Part shown: in pieces, positions 35,480 through 42,874 of the stretch
Layout of the letters: every line of letters begins with the position of its first letter
Numbering within the stretch: position 1 is the first letter of the stretch
Assembly: GCA_003566455.1 (NCBI GenBank)
Contig: PXDF01000163.1
Location: 1 to 46,664 of the forward strand
From: Desulfonatronovibrio sp.
Lineage (GTDB): Bacteria; Desulfobacterota; Desulfovibrionia; Desulfovibrionales; Desulfonatronovibrionaceae
Direction: 5' to 3'
Length of the DNA stretch: 46,664 nt
Translations under genes and position numbers: made by a program
Notes under the pieces: model-generated
Database searches by the model: none
The model's input: the letters and a program-made list of their open reading frames with translations, nothing else
What the model was told of the DNA's origin: nothing

Positions 35480-36874
35480 TTAAAAACCAGAGCTTTTAAC
35501 CATGATCTTTTCTTTTTCGCTTGGCTTTTTATTGTCATTGCCCACTGGGCACCTTCCCACGCAAAAATACGCAAAACCCATCTCCCCGATCATTTTTGGA
35601 GAGTATAGATTGCGGCCGTCAAATATGACAGGTGAAACAAGCTCTCTTTTTATCCTTGCAAAATCCGGATTTCTGAATTGATTCCACTCGGTAATAAGGG
35701 CCAGAGCTTCCGCTTTCTTCAGGGTATCATACTGTTCATCAACTATTTCCACCAGGGGATTATTTTTCAGTCCTTGTGAAGCCTTTGTTCCAGCCTGAGG
35801 ATCATAGGCCCTGACGCGCATGCCCCTGCTGGTCAGTTCATTTATTATATCCAGGGACGGGGCGTCTCTGATGTCATCAGTATTGGGCTTAAAAGCCAGT
35901 CCCCATATGGCCAGGACTTTTCCTTCAACCCCTCCCTGGGGCTCAAAATAATCAATGATTTTGTGGGCCAGCATTTTTTTCTGATCCTGGTTCAGGCTGT
36001 CCACTGCCTCCAGAACCCTGGGCTTATAACCAAAATCCATGGCCGTACCGATCAGGGCCTTGACGTCTTTGGGAAAACATGATCCCCCGTAACCAACGCC
36101 AGGATAGATAAAATGATACCCTATGCGATGATCCGAACCGATCCCCACTCGAACGTCTCCTATATCAGCACCTACTTTTTCGCATATATTTGCCATCTCA
36201 TTGATGAAGGATATCTTTGTGGCCAGCATACAATTGGCCGCGTATTTGGTCATCTCGGCACTGCGCACGGACATTACGATCAGCTTGTCCCTGCTTCTGG
36301 CAAATGGAGAATACAGGGCCTTCAACAATTCGGCTACACGGATATTGTCAGTGCCAACAATGACCCGGTCAGGCTTCATAAAGTCAGAAACCGCGTCGCC
36401 TTCCTTGAGAAACTCCGGGTTGGATACAACGTCAAACTCAAGATACTCACCCCGCTGACCAAGCTCTTCCTGAATCAGGGAATGGACCATGTCCGCGGTG
36501 CCCACCGGGACAGTGGATTTGTCCACAATTATCTTGTAATCGGCCATGTTTCTTCCCACATCCCGGGCAACCTGGCAGACATATGAAAGGTCTGCCCTGC
36601 CGTCATTTCCAGGAGGCGTGCCAACGCAGATAAAAATGAACAGGCTGTCGGAAAGGCCTTCCCTGATGTCCGTGGTGAAATGAAGACGGCCCTGTCTGCT
36701 GTTTCTCTGGACCAGCTCCTCAAGTCCTGGTTCGAAAATATGGACCTTTCCGTTGTTCAGACTTTCCACGACATCTGGATTGATATCCACGCAAAAGACC
36801 TTGTTTCCCATTTCAGCGAAACAGGCCGCGGTCACAAGTCCTACATACCCGGTTCCAACTATGCAAATGTCCAT
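35480..36874 (-). CDS. ugd: UDP-glucose 6-dehydrogenase
   Basis: 464 aa from the ATG with GGAG 7 nt upstream (an upstream TTG is in frame). It oxidises UDP-glucose to UDP-glucuronate for capsule, LPS or lipid modification. Rossmann motif GTGYVGLVTAACFAEMG, VGTPPGNDG, DKSTVPVGTAD, SNPEFLKEGDAV and the catalytic cysteine in GVGYGGSCFPKDVKAL are all present, as is the C-terminal UDP-binding domain (LAFKPNTDDIRDAPSLDII). Monocistronic. Confidence 0.96.
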   Translation of the reverse strand: MDICIVGTGYVGLVTAACFAEMGNKVFCVDINPDVVESLNNGKVHIFEPGLEELVQRNSRQGRLHFTTDIREGLSDSLFIFICVGTPPGNDGRADLSYVCQVARDVGRNMADYKIIVDKSTVPVGTADMVHSLIQEELGQRGEYLEFDVVSNPEFLKEGDAVSDFMKPDRVIVGTDNIRVAELLKALYSPFARSRDKLIVMSVRSAEMTKYAANCMLATKISFINEMANICEKVGADIGDVRVGIGSDHRIGYHFIYPGVGYGGSCFPKDVKALIGTAMDFGYKPRVLEAVDSLNQDQKKMLAHKIIDYFEPQGGVEGKVLAIWGLAFKPNTDDIRDAPSLDIINELTSRGMRVRAYDPQAGTKASQGLKNNPLVEIVDEQYDTLKKAEALALITEWNQFRNPDFARIKRELVSPVIFDGRNLYSPKMIGEMGFAYFCVGRCPVGNDNKKPSEKEKIMVKSSGF

Positions 36875-37102
36875 TTTAATCTCCAATATGTTTATTTCTT
36901 TGAAAGATATTCTATTTCATGGATACTTTCAACCAGCTTTTTCCGCCGCACACAGGTGGTTTTGCTGTCAGAATGTTGCCGCTGCCATGGGGTTTGATTA
37001 TTTTTGCAAAGAACTTGTAAACAGGTTGGGAAATATACAGGACAGATGGTCTGAATCATTTTATCTGAAAAAGGTCTAATAGCTTAAGATGATCCTGGAA
37101 AG

Positions 37103-38863
37103 TTATTCAGGGCAATGCTGAACCAGGTAAGAGCGGACAAACCCGCGCACTGAATTAATCAGAAAAATATCCTGACAGACGTTTAACTCTTTCAGCTGGA
37201 TAATCTTTTCTCTGACCATACCTGAACTGATCAGAAACTGCCGGTAGGTCCCGGCCAGAAGCCCGCATCTGACCGGCGGGGGGTAGAGAACCCCGTCAAT
37301 TCTGACTACAATATTGGCTGTCAGGGATTCAGTAACCTGTTCATTTTTATTCCAGAGGACCGCGCTGTCCGCCTCGGGATTTACAGGCACAGCTTGAGTG
37401 TAAACGTCCCTGTGGGTTGTTTTATGAAATAAAAAAGGATCTGAGGAGTCCACTGGCTTTTGGGCAGGACTGAGCCTGACAGGTTCAGACAGGGGCTCAA
37501 GGATCATTTTCTGTATGCTGATCCGGCCCTTTTTATCAGCCAGCAGCCGTATCTTACAGCACTCACGGGGCAAGGATCTGGAAAAGTCACTGAGCCTGGT
37601 AATCACTTCCTTAAAATCAAGGCTGTAATTAAAATAAGAAGCTGAAGATCTGAGCCTGTCCAGGTGGGCGTAAAGCAGATGGTATCCTCCTTCCGGGGTC
37701 CAGAGCATGGTTTCCAGCAGGGAAAAGGAAGGGTTGAACCTGTAGAGGGATTTTGCTTTGATCCAGCATTCATCCCATTCGCTTTTAGGGGTGGAATCCC
37801 ATACTATTCCTCCCCCCACGCCGTATTCAGCGGCATTTTCTGCTTTGTTCACAAGCACGGATCTTATGGCCACATTAAACTGGCTCTGGCGGTCAGGGCC
37901 TATATAACCGATGCTTCCTGTGTATATCCGCCTGGGGGAAATTTCCAGGCTGGAAATAATACTCATGGTTGAAGCCTTGGGGGCTCCGGTAATGGAGGCC
38001 GGGGGAAACAAAGCTCTCAGAACAGGCAGCAGCCTGGCTCTTGTCCTGCATCTGACCTCAGAAGTCATTTGCCACACTGTCGGGTATCTTTCCACGTTAA
38101 AGAGACCCGCCACCTCCACGCTTCCCGGATCAGCCACGCGGCCCAGATCATTCCGGACCATGTCAGTTATCATGACATTCTCAGCCCTGTTTTTTACGCA
38201 GGTTTTCAAAATCAAGGCCTGAGCTTCATCATCCCAGGGCTGGCATTTTCTCGGCATCGTCCCCTTCATGGGCCTGGAGATCAGAATATCCTGATCCAGC
38301 TTGAAAAAAAGTTCAGGAGAAAAACTGCAGATGGAATAATTCACTGTGTTGACAAAGGCGGCAAAGGGAGGATCATGACTGTTGGCAAGGGTATTGAAAA
38401 ATACCCAGGGGTCATGCTGAAAATCTGATCTCAGGCGAAACGTGTAATTGACCTGGTAAGTATCTCCTTTTCGGATATGTTTTCTGATCAACAGGATATT
38501 TTTCAGGTATTCATTGTAGTCCAGTTCAGGAGTCCACTTAATCTTAGGGAAATTGCCCCCATAATCAAAAAAAAGAGATTGTGGCTTGCGGATGGAATCA
38601 TAGATTCCAAACCAGAGCAAAGGAAAATGGTCATCATGTTTTACCTTTAAGGCTTCATCAAAGGCCGCGCCAGCCTCATATGACAGGAAACCGGCAGCGT
38701 AAAGGTTTTTTGAGTCGACCAGGTTGCCAATGTAAAAAAGCGCGTCACACACTTCTGATATTGTATAACTCTCAACCACTTCCACGGGATGCTCAAATAA
38801 AAGCCATTCATTCCCGGGCTGTGTACGCAGCAGGATAGAGTTTTGGGTTGGGCGATCTTTCAC
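37103..38863 (-). CDS. Aminodeoxychorismate synthase component I fused to aminodeoxychorismate lyase (PabB-PabC)
   Basis: About 586 aa from a GTG at 38863; the frame is open to 38953 inside tspO and no start has a good ribosome site. Residues about 1-380 are the chorismate-binding PabB part (GDTYQVNYTFRLR, SRPMKGTMPR, PPASITGAPKASTMSII, EYGVGGGIVWDS). The C-terminal 200 residues are a class IV PLP aminotransferase-fold lyase (LLETMLWTPEGGYHLLYAHL, lysine in FLFHKTTHRDVY, ESLTANIVVRIDGVLYPPPV, GLLAGTYRQFLI). One polypeptide should make p-aminobenzoate for folate from chorismate, with ammonia from a separate PabA not found here. It starts about 40 bp after tspO. Confidence 0.9.
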   Translation of the reverse strand: MKDRPTQNSILLRTQPGNEWLLFEHPVEVVESYTISEVCDALFYIGNLVDSKNLYAAGFLSYEAGAAFDEALKVKHDDHFPLLWFGIYDSIRKPQSLFFDYGGNFPKIKWTPELDYNEYLKNILLIRKHIRKGDTYQVNYTFRLRSDFQHDPWVFFNTLANSHDPPFAAFVNTVNYSICSFSPELFFKLDQDILISRPMKGTMPRKCQPWDDEAQALILKTCVKNRAENVMITDMVRNDLGRVADPGSVEVAGLFNVERYPTVWQMTSEVRCRTRARLLPVLRALFPPASITGAPKASTMSIISSLEISPRRIYTGSIGYIGPDRQSQFNVAIRSVLVNKAENAAEYGVGGGIVWDSTPKSEWDECWIKAKSLYRFNPSFSLLETMLWTPEGGYHLLYAHLDRLRSSASYFNYSLDFKEVITRLSDFSRSLPRECCKIRLLADKKGRISIQKMILEPLSEPVRLSPAQKPVDSSDPFLFHKTTHRDVYTQAVPVNPEADSAVLWNKNEQVTESLTANIVVRIDGVLYPPPVRCGLLAGTYRQFLISSGMVREKIIQLKELNVCQDIFLINSVRGFVRSYLVQHCPE

Positions 38864-38906
38864 TTTGCAGCCGGCATAATAATATTTTAAAACCGCGGGA
38901 AGGCCA

Positions 38907-39353
38907 TCAGTTGAGGACAACAAACCCCAGATTAAGGTAGGCGGCAAAGCCAACCCATAAGGCGTATGGAATAAAAAGCAGTGACGATGCCCTGCTTATG
39001 GGCCAGGTTAATCTGATGAAAGAGATTATCAAGATAAGCAGAACAACTATATCCATCAGAGCAAGTCCAGGTCTTTGCAGGCCAAAGAACAGCCATGACC
39101 AGACAGCGTTGACAATCAATTGACCTCCCCAACAGATCATGGCCGGATTCCTCAGACTGCGGACTTTATTCCACAAGGTCCACCCCGCAACAGCTATCAT
39201 CAGGTAAAGGGTCAGCCAGACAGGAGTGAATATCCACCCGGGAGGAGTTAGAGCAGGTTTGATCAGTTCATCATACCACGTTCCCGGCCTGAATATCGCC
39301 CCGAACATGGAGGTAAGTACAACCAGAATTAAAAAAACAATTAATGAAGGCAT
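38907..39353 (-). CDS. tspO: TspO/MBR family membrane protein
   Basis: 148 aa with five hydrophobic segments, the TspO fold. Signature WYDELIKPALTPPGWIFTPV, then WLTLYLMIAVAGWTLW, VNAVWSWLFFGLQRPGLALM and a C-terminal span PYALWVGFAAYLNLGF. TspO proteins bind tetrapyrroles and act in stress and porphyrin handling. It is upstream of pabBC on the same strand. Confidence 0.93.
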   Translation of the reverse strand: MPSLIVFLILVVLTSMFGAIFRPGTWYDELIKPALTPPGWIFTPVWLTLYLMIAVAGWTLWNKVRSLRNPAMICWGGQLIVNAVWSWLFFGLQRPGLALMDIVVLLILIISFIRLTWPISRASSLLFIPYALWVGFAAYLNLGFVVLN

Positions 39354-39448
39354 GACAGGTCCCCAGTTTTTAGCTGCAGTTTGTGACTGTTTTGTTTAAG
39401 GTTGACAGAGCTTAAGACCGCGAAAGCTCATGGTCAAGTTGATTCAAT

Positions 39449-39539
39449 CCTGAAGTGATCGATTTTTATCAGTCATTGCGAGGGAAGCTGGCAATGACAG
39501 GTTTATCCAACAGTTACATGAAAAATCGCTCAATTCAGG
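39449..39539. repeat. MITE-like dispersed repeat, copy 4 (shortened)
   Basis: 91 bp with ends CCTGAAGTGATCGATTTTT and AAAAATCGCTCAATTCAGG. The inside keeps GTCATTGCGAGGGAAG, GGCAATGACAGG and CAGTTACATG but has lost about 45 bp of the middle. It lies about 200 bp upstream of the sbtA promoter. Confidence 0.8.
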
Positions 39540-39662
39540 TCAATGTCAGACTCATCAGGGTATTGCCTTTGAGAAGTCCTTTGGACAGTTTTCTGGCACA
39601 AAAAAGCCGGATTTTAAAATATTGAGCCATTTGCTGCCAATTGTCTGCATATTATAGAAGTT

Positions 39663-39734
39663 TTTTATTGTAAAGACTAAAATGGTATGTTTTTTTTAAC
39701 AATAAAACGGCTGTGTTATGGTACAAGACTAAAA
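39663..39734 (+). promoter_or_regulatory. Inverted and direct repeats upstream of sbtA
   Basis: TTTTATTGT (39663-39671) is a perfect inverted match to ACAATAAAA (39699-39707). AAGACTAAAA occurs twice in direct orientation (39673-39682 and 39725-39734), 52 bp apart, close to five helical turns; the second copy ends 8 bp before the -35 box. These are candidate regulator sites. That they act is inference. Confidence 0.4.
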
Positions 39735-39742
39735 GCAATCTA

Positions 39743-39778
39743 TTGACAATACCTATAGGATGATTTTTATACTATAAT
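39743..39778 (+). promoter_or_regulatory. Candidate promoter of the sbtA-sbtM operon
   Basis: A perfect TTGACA at 39743-39748. TATACT (5/6) at 39768-39773 gives a 19-bp spacer; it overlaps a perfect TATAAT at 39773-39778 that is too distant (24 bp). A leader of about 85 nt would precede sbtA. The long spacer suggests an activator may be needed. Confidence 0.5.
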
Positions 39779-39865
39779 CTACGCCAATACAACAGGTTTT
39801 GAATATCTTCTGGTTCTGACCAAAAAGGTATTCTCCTTACAATTGAGACCCACGGAGGACTCACA

Positions 39866-40162
39866 ATGAACAAAACCGAACTTAAGAAAACGCTGGCCAG
39901 TATCTGTCTGACAGGACTACTGGCTGGTTCAGGAGTTGGGGTTACTGCCTGTAATGCTAGCGGATGAGGATCATCCAGCAGCAATGCGGTCGGCAATGCC
40001 AATGGAAGCGGTTGAGGAGCTGCCAACGGGGACGCAGGTAGCGCTCCTTCTGGTAGTGGCTGAGGAGCAACTGATGATGGCGCCGGCGGCGCCACTAATG
40101 AAAATGATGAGGAAAAAAAACCTGAACCGGCTCCCAGTGGTTGAGGTGGAGGTTCTAACTAG
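39866..40162 (+). CDS. sbtA: SbtA-like selenopeptide precursor with four in-frame UGA (selenocysteine) codons
   Basis: 98 aa when TGA is read as Sec; the true stop is TAG at 40160-40162. GGAGGAC lies 5-7 nt before the ATG. The leader MNKTELKKTLASICLTGLLA continues to a VTAC that could act as a lipobox. The core is Gly/Ser/Asn/Ala-rich with Sec at 34, 50, 66 and 93, each as Ser-Gly-Sec-Gly; spacings are 16, 16 and 27 residues. An acidic/Lys/Pro linker (NENDEEKKPEPAP) precedes the last unit. No TAA or TAG occurs in frame before the stop. The SbtM-like radical SAM maturase follows. From recall this matches NCBI's SbtA 'thio(seleno)oxazole' RiPP precursor. The modification itself is inferred; the codon pattern is seen. 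Confidence 0.9.
39981..39999 (+). promoter_or_regulatory. SECIS-like hairpin after UGA 1 (39965-39967)
   Basis: GCAATGC, loop GGTCG, GCAATGC: two 3-bp stems around one A-A mismatch. The loop GGTC recalls the AGGUCU loop of E. coli fdhF. It begins 13 nt and its loop 20 nt after the UGA, within the range I recall for bacterial SECIS elements. Confidence 0.5.
40016..40047 (+). promoter_or_regulatory. SECIS-like hairpin after UGA 2 (40013-40015)
   Basis: GGAGC/GCTCC lower stem starting directly after the UGA, a GC bulge on the 3' side, TGCC/GGTA upper stem and a 12-nt loop containing GGGG. Confidence 0.5.
40078..40094 (+). promoter_or_regulatory. SECIS-like hairpin after UGA 3 (40061-40063)
   Basis: TGGCGCC/GGCGCCA, a perfect 7-bp stem with a GGC loop, 14 nt after the UGA. 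Confidence 0.45.
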
Positions 40163-40171
40163 CGCAGTTAG
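40155..40171 (+). promoter_or_regulatory. SECIS-like hairpin after UGA 4 (40142-40144)
   Basis: CTAACT/AGTTAG, a 6-bp stem with loop AGCGC, 10 nt after the UGA and spanning the TAG stop codon. GGTT/AACC may extend it. Confidence 0.4.
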
Positions 40172-40188
40172 CGTGATTCAACCAGGAA

Positions 40189-40219
40189 AGGCAGCGCGTA
40201 TGGCGTAGGCGTGCTGCCT
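40189..40219 (+). promoter_or_regulatory. Stable hairpin between sbtA and sbtM
   Basis: A 10-bp stem (AGGCAGCGCG with CGTGCTGCCT, one G-T pair) and an 11-nt loop. No T-run follows, so it is not a simple terminator. It ends 12 nt before the sbtM ATG and could set the peptide-to-enzyme ratio by mRNA protection or attenuation. Confidence 0.55.
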
Positions 40220-40231
40220 CTATGAAGGTTT

Positions 40232-41818
40232 ATGTCAAATCAGCCATCACTTGATAAAATATTTCCTGCCTGCTTTGCCTTAATGGACGATGAACTGCAA
40301 AGGAGGATCAGTTTTCTGCCAAACATAAGCCAAGGGGAACATTTTGCTGATCAGATTGAAAGTCTGGTGGAAGATTGTAAGGATCTCAGATTCTTATCCG
40401 ACCTGGCCAGACTTGAGCTGACAATGTTCAAGGTGGGGGAATGCGAGTTTACCCAGGACAGGGAAAAAGACATCACAGTCAATCCCTGTCTGGAGTTAAT
40501 AGACCTGGGATGGAAAAATCTTTGCTCATTAATTCCCCGGGGTCATAAAAAGGCAACACTTAAGCCTGTTGAGGAGCAGGAAAGAGTGATTGTCTGGACT
40601 GACAAGACAGGCAAGGTGTTGTGCAGGCCAGTCACCAATAATGATCTTCTCGCTCTCAAGCTGATTGTTGAAGATATTCCTGTTGATGAGGCTGCCAGAA
40701 AGAACAGGACAACCGCAGCACATATATGGCCTGTGATCAATCAGGCCGTGCGGAATAATATCCTTGTCCGTAATAAATCTCTTATCAGCCGCGAACCCGG
40801 TATTTTCAAAGCTGAGCCGCGTCTGGCCTCAAAGTATTGCACAGCGGATGTATTTACTCTTCAATGGCACATAACCCAGGCCTGTGATTTGAAATGCAGG
40901 CACTGCTACGGAAGGGAAAGCAGGGAATTTCTGGACCTGGACAAGGCATTGAAAGTGCTTGAAGATTTTGATGATTTCTGCAGAAGCAAAAATGTTCATG
41001 GCCAGGTAAGCCTGACCGGCGGCAACCCCATGCTTCATCCACACCTGGAGAAAATTCATGATGCAGCTGTAAATTATGGATTCACCCTGGGAATACTTGG
41101 TAATCCTGCTCCACAAGACCAGCTGGAAAGTTTATTAAATAAAGGGCCAGTTTCTTTTTTTCAGGTCAGTCTGGAAGGCCTTGAAGAACACAATGATTTT
41201 ATTCGCGGGAAAGGTCATTTCAAGAGGGTCATTGCTTTTCTGGGAGTCTTGAAAAAGCTGGGGATTTACTCCATGGTCATGCTGACTCTGACCAAGGCCA
41301 ACACTCATCAGGTCATTCCGCTGGCCGGATTGCTCCAGGGGAAGGCTGACCTCTTTACTTTTAACCGGCTGTCAATGGTTGGAGATGGAGCACATCTGAC
41401 TGCTGCGGACAGGAATGAATTCAAGGAATTACTGTTCAATTACCAGGACATGGCCGAAGAATTGCCGGTAATGGGGTTTAAGGACAACCTTCTTAATCTG
41501 GCCAGGCATAAAAATAATCAACAATTGTTCGGAGGCTGTACCGGCTATGGTTGCGGTGCGGCCTTTAATTTTGTGTCAGTGCTGTGCGACGGGGATGTCC
41601 ACGCCTGCCGCAAGTTTCCATCAAGACTGGGAAACTTGTTTGATCATAGCCTGGAACAAATATATGATTCAGAGATTGCCGGGAAATACAGAAAAAGCCC
41701 TGAATCATGCACTGATTGCTCCATAAGGCCCGTTTGCGGTGGATGTCTGGCTGTTATCTACAGCAATGACCTCGATGTTTTTAAAGACCGTGATCCTTAT
41801 TGTTTTTTAGATGAATAA
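40232..41818 (+). CDS. sbtM: SbtM-like radical SAM/SPASM peptide maturase
   Basis: 528 aa. The radical SAM motif CxxxCxxC is Cys218-Cys222-Cys225 (WHITQACDLKCRHCYG), followed by TGGNPM as the GGE-like SAM motif. The C-terminus is a SPASM/twitch region with nine cysteines at 436, 441, 452, 459, 493, 496, 502, 505 and 524 (CTGYGCG, CDGDVHACRKF, CTDCSIRPVCGGC), which should bind auxiliary 4Fe-4S clusters. The first 200 residues include a winged-helix-like stretch near 138-185 (DLLALKLIVEDIPVDEAARK) that could recognise the SbtA leader. AAGG precedes the ATG. The adjacent Sec-rich peptide identifies the substrate. The SbtM name is from recall. Confidence 0.9.
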   Translation: MSNQPSLDKIFPACFALMDDELQRRISFLPNISQGEHFADQIESLVEDCKDLRFLSDLARLELTMFKVGECEFTQDREKDITVNPCLELIDLGWKNLCSLIPRGHKKATLKPVEEQERVIVWTDKTGKVLCRPVTNNDLLALKLIVEDIPVDEAARKNRTTAAHIWPVINQAVRNNILVRNKSLISREPGIFKAEPRLASKYCTADVFTLQWHITQACDLKCRHCYGRESREFLDLDKALKVLEDFDDFCRSKNVHGQVSLTGGNPMLHPHLEKIHDAAVNYGFTLGILGNPAPQDQLESLLNKGPVSFFQVSLEGLEEHNDFIRGKGHFKRVIAFLGVLKKLGIYSMVMLTLTKANTHQVIPLAGLLQGKADLFTFNRLSMVGDGAHLTAADRNEFKELLFNYQDMAEELPVMGFKDNLLNLARHKNNQQLFGGCTGYGCGAAFNFVSVLCDGDVHACRKFPSRLGNLFDHSLEQIYDSEIAGKYRKSPESCTDCSIRPVCGGCLAVIYSNDLDVFKDRDPYCFLDE

Positions 41819-41838
41819 CCAGAGGATACTTTAACGCC

Positions 41839-42648
41839 GTGAACATGTTTTTGATGGACCAGGAAATATTCCTGAGGCTTGGATTTTTTCTGGGCATATT
41901 CTTTGTCATGGCCTTTTGGGAAAAACTCCGGCCAAGGCGAATGTTAAAACAAAACAAGTTGAACCGCTGGCTGAACAACCTGGGGCTGACCTTTTTCAAT
42001 TCCTTTCTGCTAAGGATAGTATTCCCGGCAGCAGCGGTAGGGGTTGCCTTTCTGGCAGGTCAAAGAGACTGGGGCTTGTTTAACAGGATTGACATTCCTG
42101 AGTTATTTGCCGGCATTATCTGCATTATTATTCTTGATCTTGCCATCTACACCCAGCATGTAGTTTTTCACAAGGTTTCCCTGTTCTGGCGACTGCACAG
42201 GATGCACCACACTGACCTTGATATTGACGTTACAACCGGGGCAAGATTCCATCCTGTCGAGATTATTCTTTCCATGATCATTAAAATGGGAGTGGTGCTG
42301 GCTATTGGCGCTCCAGTCTGGTCAGTCATTGTTTTTGAAATTATTCTCAACGGGACTTCAATGTTCAATCACAGCAACGCGTATATAAACCAGGCCATTG
42401 ACCGTTTTCTCAGGCTCGTGGTTGTTACTCCGGACATGCACCGGGTCCACCATTCGGTGCTCATCAGGGAAACAGACAGTAACTACGGTTTCAATTTTCC
42501 CTGGTGGGACCGCTTGTTTGGAACTTACCGGGACCAGCCCCAGGCCGGACATGACAAAATGAACATCGGGCTGGCCAATTACCGCGACCCTAAATGGCTT
42601 CAGTTCCAATGGATGCTTCTGACCCCTTTTTCCAGTAATTATCGCTGA
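41839..42648 (+). CDS. Sterol desaturase / fatty acid hydroxylase family membrane protein
   Basis: 269 aa from a GTG at 41839 (an ATG at 41845 is in frame). Four hydrophobic segments surround the histidine boxes of the di-iron hydroxylase superfamily: HVVFHKVSLFWRLHRMHH (HxxxH and HxxHH), FNHSNAY, and MHRVHHS. Members hydroxylate or desaturate membrane lipids. It starts 20 bp after sbtM on the same strand, so it may be in the selenopeptide operon; whether it acts on the peptide, a lipid or neither is unknown. Confidence 0.88.
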   Translation: MNMFLMDQEIFLRLGFFLGIFFVMAFWEKLRPRRMLKQNKLNRWLNNLGLTFFNSFLLRIVFPAAAVGVAFLAGQRDWGLFNRIDIPELFAGIICIIILDLAIYTQHVVFHKVSLFWRLHRMHHTDLDIDVTTGARFHPVEIILSMIIKMGVVLAIGAPVWSVIVFEIILNGTSMFNHSNAYINQAIDRFLRLVVVTPDMHRVHHSVLIRETDSNYGFNFPWWDRLFGTYRDQPQAGHDKMNIGLANYRDPKWLQFQWMLLTPFSSNYR

Positions 42649-42874
42649 TGATTGTTAAATAACATGAGTAAAAGTCTCATATCGGCTTGACATTTAGTTT
42701 TACCTGCGTCCTCAAACAGGAAAAGGCAGTGACCAGGTGACAAATTATACTTTCCTGCTTGATGAAAGATCATCTCCTTCAGAAAGATACAGACATAGAA
42801 GTTTACCGCGCGTATGCAAAATAACCAACCAGATTTTATAGATAAAATTTGCCCTTCATGCTTAAGATCCGGGG

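Noticed and set aside
39866..40162. sbtA as a pseudogene with four nonsense mutations or sequencing errors
   Set aside because: All four stops are TGA in the same SG-x-G context with regular spacing, and the frame is otherwise clean to a TAG.
39772..40208. Conventional ORFs at 39936-40208 (plus) and 39772-40095 (minus) across the sbtA region
   Set aside because: They are other-frame shadows of the Sec-encoding gene, are Pro/Ala/Leu-biased, and have no ribosome site or family character.
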